64,000 bases of DNA from the NCBI GenBank assembly GCA_030770535.1, contig JASVEC010000001.1, forward strand, positions 1,550,001 through 1,614,000, given 5' to 3'. The stretch is from Batkoa obscura (lineage: Eukaryota; Entomophthoromycota; Entomophthoromycetes; Entomophthorales; Batkoaceae). Within the stretch, counting starts at the first letter, position 1. Each line of letters opens with the position of its first letter. The notes below the pieces were generated by a model. That model had not been told where the DNA came from. It worked only from the letters and a program-made list of their open reading frames with translations, and did not search any database. Shown in pieces: positions 59,024 through 64,000 of this stretch. The position numbers and the translations under genes were made by a program.

Positions 59024-59168
59024 AACAATTTAAGTAAATAAAAAAAGTTATTGAATATTATTTTATATTGAAAATTTAATTTTTGTTTCTTTATTTATTT
59101 ACATAATTAATTTAACTAATAATATCCCATTTAACAAAGCTGGTATTTGTATATTATACAATTTAAAT

Positions 59169-59753
59169 ATGGAATCACAATACAGTTTTATACCCGTCAA
59201 TAATACATTCAATAATACTACCATTACCCCTAATAGTAGTGTAACGAATACTACTGATGTAAGTGAGTATAGATTTATAGATGAAAACAATATGAATCGA
59301 TTTCCAAAATATAGTTATTCCGTACCCAATGTGAATGTCAAATTAGAAGTACCAATTCGAAGGAAACAAATTAATATACGTTTACCTTCTTTAAAAGATT
59401 TAAATTTAATACCTATTGCATATAAAGAAGTCGAAGTAAGTGCGAATGATCATTTGACTAGTCCAATACAAACTCAAAGTGAACCTAACTTACATGAATC
59501 AAATCCAAAATTTATAATTATTCATGAAAATCAACATGATAGTCCACTACCTAATCAAAGATGGAAAGTTACTAAAGAACAGGCTAAATTATTAAATTCA
59601 ATATTAAAAAGAAATTATTATCCTAATACACAATTAAGAAATAAATTAGCTAAAGAATTAGCTTTGTCTCCAAGGACAATTCAAATTTGGTTTCAAAATA
59701 AACGACAAGCTTATAAGTATAAGTTTGGTACTAATCCTCCACATTCCAATTAA
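59169..59753 (+). CDS. homeodomain transcription factor HD7
   Basis: Predicted nuclear DNA-binding protein of 194 residues. The homeodomain lies at about 127-186, near the C-terminus; helix 3 has Trp174, Phe175, Gln176, Asn177 and Arg179. RLPSLKDL (71-78) is its copy of the shared motif. The N-terminus is rich in Asn, Thr and Ser. Its homeodomain (RNYYPNTQLRNKLAKEL) is nearer to HD1 and HD3 than to HD4/HD5. The 5' untranslated region is longer than for the other six. Single exon. It is the rightmost member of the group and borders the compact housekeeping genes. Confidence 0.93.
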   Translation: MESQYSFIPVNNTFNNTTITPNSSVTNTTDVSEYRFIDENNMNRFPKYSYSVPNVNVKLEVPIRRKQINIRLPSLKDLNLIPIAYKEVEVSANDHLTSPIQTQSEPNLHESNPKFIIIHENQHDSPLPNQRWKVTKEQAKLLNSILKRNYYPNTQLRNKLAKELALSPRTIQIWFQNKRQAYKYKFGTNPPHSN

Positions 59754-61342
59754 TTGAATCATATTTAATCTTCCTTGCTCCTTTTTTTACTTTTTCTTGT
59801 GCTCCGTTTGAGTTTTTATTTATTTTAGGTTTTTTAATTAATCTTCTATTTTTATTTATTTATTTCAATTAATAAACCCTCCTTTTAATCTTATTAAGTT
59901 GTACTTTTAATTTATTTAATAATCTAAATTCCCTTATAACTCAAATAAAGTTTGATTTTATGTATATAAATATTATAATTAGATAGATTACATTAAAATA
60001 GAACTTATCTATTTATCAAATAAATGCTAGATTAAGGGAGGAGTTTAAAAAAATACCCCAATAAAACTAAATTGAGGTAACTAAAATCAAGTATCCAATA
60101 ATATTTGTCAAACTAAGGACTCTTGTAAGGATATTTAATTAGCTAATTTGAGGTTTTGTAGTCAAATTTTAATATATTTTTTTAGGATATTTGTAATGAA
60201 CTATTTTTAACTAGATGAATTTGAATGCTACGTTAAAATTTGAAATATGTTAACTTTCAGTTTGAATGCAGGTTTCAACTAAATAAAAAAATCAAATAAA
60301 ATAATTATAGAATTCGGTTTCTAGGTTTTAATTTTTTAGTTTTTAAATACTTTAAAGTTTTAATTAATTTTATTAGATTTATTTAATATTAAAAAGCATA
60401 TATTTAATTACTAATGTTTTTCTCGATACACTTTTTTTATAACTAAATTAAAAGTCGGAAAATGATTATATCTTGGGTTGATTTCAACCCAATATTGTAA
60501 TCTATTTGGTTTTATATAAAAAATGCTTTAAGGTAATAATTAACATATTGATAAGAATTAATTAAAATTGAAATCTTTGGAGTTAATACTTTAATATTAT
60601 TATCTCTTATTCAAATGAGTTAATTTTTTTCTGTTTTTAATACAAATTAATCACTTTAGTATTAAAAGTAAGCTATATTTGCGTATAATTTAAATAATAA
60701 TCAAATTAAAAATTGCTAATATTATTATACTATTTACATAAGATAAAAAATAATCTAAGCTTTTATATAATCATCTTTATTAATACACATTTAAAAACCA
60801 TTTTTAATGCGATATTTAATTAAATATTAAATAAAGAATGTTGGATTCTATAAGAAAATGCATTATAGTTGCTAAATCATTATATAATCATTTTTAAATT
60901 AATTCTTTATCTCAAATGCATTATAATATAATGCTAACATTACTATTATTATAAGCAATCCGACTAGTATAAATATGCTAAAAAACCATTGTCAAATAAA
61001 TAACTTTTATTTATATTCGAGTATAACATTGTTTTATGTTTAAGTCCCTTGCTAAGAAAATAAAATTAAAAGACTAAAGGATGGTATTGAGGCTACCCAA
61101 TTTGAACTAGAATCTTATAAGTTGAAATTTAAGCAAAGTAAATCAACTTTTCAACAAAAACAGATTTAATTTATTCAAAACAAAATCCATTTATTTGAAA
61201 CAATTGCAAATAAAACTTCCAAATGAAGCAACTGCGATTAAAGTGAATTTATCTTTTAATTAAATTTGATAATAGAAGATAAAGTATAGAATAAACCAAA
61301 CCTAGTCCAATACCCCAACAGCCCAACAGCCCAACAAAAAAA
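59754..61342. other. gene-free stretch between HD7 and MTG1
   Basis: About 1.6 kb, very AT-rich. No open frame, MITE-A or LTR copy seen. Confidence 0.5.
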
Positions 61343-62966
61343 ATGCGTTTTACTCCAATAACCTTCAACACACTCGTCAACCCCTTACGCTACAATCCAG
61401 GTACTCGAAGTATTAACTGGTTTCCAGGACATATGGCCAAAGGTATTCGAGAGATTGAAACCCGACTTAAGCAAATTGATGTTATTCTTGAAATACGAGA
61501 CTGTCGAATACCATTAAGTTCTATTAACCCTAGATTTGAACAGATGATCAAAAATGAAAGGATGAGGAATAGGGATGGTAGCAATGATATTCAAAGAGTG
61601 ATTGTGTATAATAAAAGGGATTTGATAGAGGATAAAGAAGTTAAGGTAAATTAATAGGTTTATTATTAATTTTTTGAGTAGTAGCTAATACAATGATTTT
61701 AGTTGATTAAATATGGATTCAAAAAATATACTTCTGATAAATTATTATTTACTGATAAAAATGAAAATCAAACAGTAGAAAGATTATTAAATGTTATTAA
61801 AGGTAAACATACAAATTTTATAATATAATAAGAATAACAATAATCTTAAAAGGTGACATCAAAAACCAACCTTTACGTTATCCATTTCTTAATGTTATGG
61901 TAGTGGGTATGCCTAATGTTGGTAAATCAAGTATTATTAATTCATTAAGAAGAGTAGGGGTTAATAAAGGTAATTGGATTAAAAAGAATCTATAGAAATC
62001 TTTATGAAAATTGATAAAATAATCAGGTAAAGCTTTAACGACTGGCGGACAACCAGGAATTACTAGAAATATTTCTTCTTCTATTAAAGTAGCTGATAAT
62101 CCAGCTATTTATTTATATGATACTCCAGGTAAGTTTGAAATATTATTATATAATTTATTTGAATTGAATTTATATTTATGTTCTTAATTAGGTGTTATGA
62201 TACCTCATATACCGGATCCATTAATATCTTTAAAAGTAGCATTATCAGGTAATATTAACTATTAAAATAAATTGTAATTATGTGTTAATAGTATTAATAT
62301 TATATTCTAGGTGGTATTCATGATCATTTGGCGGATGAAATTATATTAAGTGATTATTTATTATGGGAACTAAATCAACGTAATGAAAGAAATTACCATC
62401 AATTGTATTTAAAAAATAACGACAATAATATAGAAAATAACGATAATAATAATATAAATAATATAGATGATATCAATGAATTATTAACTAAAATAGCACA
62501 TAAAGCAGGTATATTAAATAAAGGAGGAGTAGTTAATTTAAATGAAGCAGCAAAATATTTTTTAAAAAGATATCGATTAGGTAAATTAGGTAAATTTGTA
62601 TTAGATGATATTACAGAATTAGGATTTCAACATTATTTTAATTATTTAAATGCAGTTAATGATATGAATTTTAAAAATAAAAAAATTCATGTGATTAATA
62701 AAAAGGATTTAAGTAATAGTAATAATTATGAAAATGAGAGTGTTGTTGATAGTAGTAGGGGTAATGAAAAGAATATGAGGGATAATAATAAGGATAAATT
62801 AAAGAATAAAGAGAATATGGATATAAATAATACAAATAATATATACAATATTAATCCTAATTATCAAATAATACCATCTAAACAGTTAAAATTAAAAATG
62901 AAAAAACAAATAAGATTAGATAAAATTAATAAGAAAAAAGCAATGATGCCAGGATTAAAATTTTAA
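61343..62966 (+). CDS. MTG1: Mtg1-type mitochondrial ribosome GTPase, six exons
   Basis: Predicted circularly permuted GTPase of 444 residues that acts in assembly of the mitochondrial large ribosomal subunit. Exons 61343-61645, 61703-61802, 61853-61969, 62027-62128, 62192-62248 and 62311-62966 join in frame with introns of 50-63 nt. The motif order is the family's permuted one: NWFPGHMAKG (25-34), DCRIP (53-57), G4 NKRD (90-93), G1 GMPNVGKSS (153-161), GQPGITR (181-187) and G3 DTPG (205-208). The C-terminal third contains Asn/Asp-rich low complexity, an insertion typical of very AT-rich genomes. The start ATG gives a basic, Thr/Asn-rich leader fit for mitochondrial import. The stop codon ends one base before the stop codon of the opposing WD40 gene. 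Confidence 0.9.
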
Positions 62967-63996
62967 TTAAGATAAATCAAATTTACTCAAAATAGAATCC
63001 CTTGTATAGAAATATACTTCATTTAATGAATTACCTTTCATAGATAATATAGGATCTAAATCATCAATTAAAATTTCGGAATTATAATGGAGTTTTAAGG
63101 TATTGTTGATAGAAGTGGAATTCAATTCAAATTGTGAAACTGTACCATCATCTAAAATAGAATAAAAATAGAATATAAATTAATAAATTATATAAATAAA
63201 AAGTAAAAATAAGTAAATAAATAATTATATTTAATTTAAACTTACCAAAACTTAATAATAATTGATTATTTATAATTAATGATTGTATTAAACTTTTTAA
63301 TTTATTAAATTGAATTTTATATAGTTCAATTAATTCCAAATTTGATAAATTAATTTGTATTAATTCAATAACTCCATCAATATTACTTTTAATTATATAA
63401 TATTGATTATTATAAAGTATTAATTGACTATTTTCTATTTTATTATTAAATTCAATCTTTTTAATTATATTTTTATCTTCTAAACTAATAAAATTAATTT
63501 CTTTAATTGTAATAACAACCAGTATTTTATCTAATAATCCAAATTCTTCTAAATTGTTATTATCTCCTTCAATTCCCCTCTTTCCATCCAACTTGACCGT
63601 TCCCACACTTAAAATCTCATCCTTCAACTTCCAATCAAACAACACTTTTTCTAAAGCAACATTCCATAATGATACCATTCTATCTTTTCCAACAGTAATA
63701 ATATTTCTTCCCTTTTCAATAATATTTAAATCAAATACTCTTTGTGAATGTGCTTTTAAACTTCTAGCAATATAATCTTTTTCTTGTAATGATATAACTT
63801 TACTAGTTAAATCATCAGAACCAGTTAAGATCACTTGATCACTTGGAAAATGTAATACTTTATAAATCGTACCAAAATGAGCTGTAATAGATTGAACACA
63901 AGTTAAATCAAAGGTAGAGTATTCGACAAGGTAACCATCGGCAGCAGCAAGGATTAATTTTGATGAATTTGAACTTAATGACATGGATTTATGGCC
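62967..63996 (-). CDS. WD40 protein, Rpn14/PAAF1-like, partial
   Basis: A WD-repeat protein whose 5' part lies beyond the right edge. Exon 63246-63996 and exon 62967-63151 join across a 94-nt intron (GTAAG...TTTTAG), restoring DDGTVSQFELN as a blade. The block VFDLNIIEKGRNIITVGKDRMVSLWN matches the style of Rpn14/PAAF1, a chaperone of the proteasome's regulatory ATPases; the preceding blades fit too. The ATG at 63984 is probably not the start: the frame stays open to a TTAG at 63997-64000 that could be a splice acceptor, and it would read GHKSMSLSS, part of another repeat. Lys/Asn/Ile-rich inserts sit between blades. It is convergent with MTG1, stop codons on adjacent bases. PAAF1 identity is moderate. 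Confidence 0.72.
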
Positions 63997-64000
63997 CTAA

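Larger units (their letters stand above)
52221..59168. other. 7-kb stretch with repeats and decayed frames before HD7
   Basis: It holds MITE-A copies A17-A21, LTR fossils L10 and L11 and two related decayed reading frames (52690-52990 and 56235-56640). Low-complexity A-rich tracts at 53270-53400 and tandem AAAGTTAAA-like units at 53500-53580 fill the hyper-AT island (53.0-55.8 kb). A weak inverted repeat lies around 55345-55400. From 57.3 to 59.0 kb I see nothing but ordinary AT-rich sequence. Confidence 0.5.

Noticed and set aside
2672-59753. The homeobox group as a mating-type locus
   Set aside because: Mating-type homeodomain genes usually come as a divergent pair including a TALE type, or with alpha-box or HMG genes. 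All seven here are typical homeodomains and no alpha-box, HMG or pheromone gene is seen.
63554-63775. 73-residue frame antisense to the WD40 gene
   Set aside because: Shadow of the WD-repeat exon.

Overview
The window is nuclear DNA of an AT-rich fungus (about three quarters A+T by eye). The evidence is a Zn2Cys6 transcription factor, a Crh-type GH16 cell-wall enzyme, an Rtc5-like TLDc protein, and spliced genes whose introns are short (mostly 43-63 nt), start GTAA/GTAT and end AG. I cannot name the species or the phylum.

The dominant theme is homeobox genes. Seven small, apparently intronless genes encode canonical 60-residue homeodomains (HD1-HD7, my labels): 2672-3145 (-), 6043-6525 (-), 13966-14409 (-), 22125-22568 (-), 39356-39856 (+), 47903-48598 (-) and 59169-59753 (+). 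All have the recognition-helix core WFQN (Gln50, Asn51). Five carry an upstream LPS-hydrophobic-x-E/D-L motif. HD4 and HD5 form a second subgroup with a shared N-terminal S-x-N-F-x-L-N motif. Most have a TATA box of nearly the same sequence 40-150 bp before the ATG. They lie in unusually long gene-free stretches of about 1-9 kb. This loose homeobox cluster is the most interesting thing in the window.

Other genes lie between and beside them: a short secreted GH16 Crh-like enzyme (13181-13906), tail-to-tail with HD3; a four-exon divergent B-type cyclin (16683-18871); a four-exon unknown gene (24767-25796); a Zn2Cys6 factor (26432-28537); a two-exon Rtc5-like gene (29440-31002); a seven-helix membrane protein (51528-52220); a six-exon Mtg1-type mitochondrial ribosome GTPase (61343-62966); and, with stop codons on adjacent bases, a WD40 protein resembling Rpn14/PAAF1 that runs off the right edge. 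The housekeeping genes at the right end are packed tightly, in contrast with the homeobox genes.

The gene-free stretches hold two main repeat families. One is eleven solo-LTR-like fossils (L1-L11) of about 420-590 bp with TGTGAAA...TTTCACA ends; seven have exact 4-bp target duplications, and no internal retroelement region is seen. The other is about twenty-one copies of a ~107-bp MITE (MITE-A, A1-A21) with ends TGGGGATGT/ACATCCCCA next to TA. Both families cluster in hyper-AT islands (about 0-2.3, 7.8-12.4, 23.4-24.0, 31.7-35.6, 44.5-45.8, 49.8-50.9 and 53.0-56.2 kb). There are also a perfect 129-bp inverted repeat (25865-26357), two copies of a second MITE (MITE-C), and two decayed copies of a secreted-protein-like reading frame. 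I saw no tRNA, rRNA or CRISPR array.
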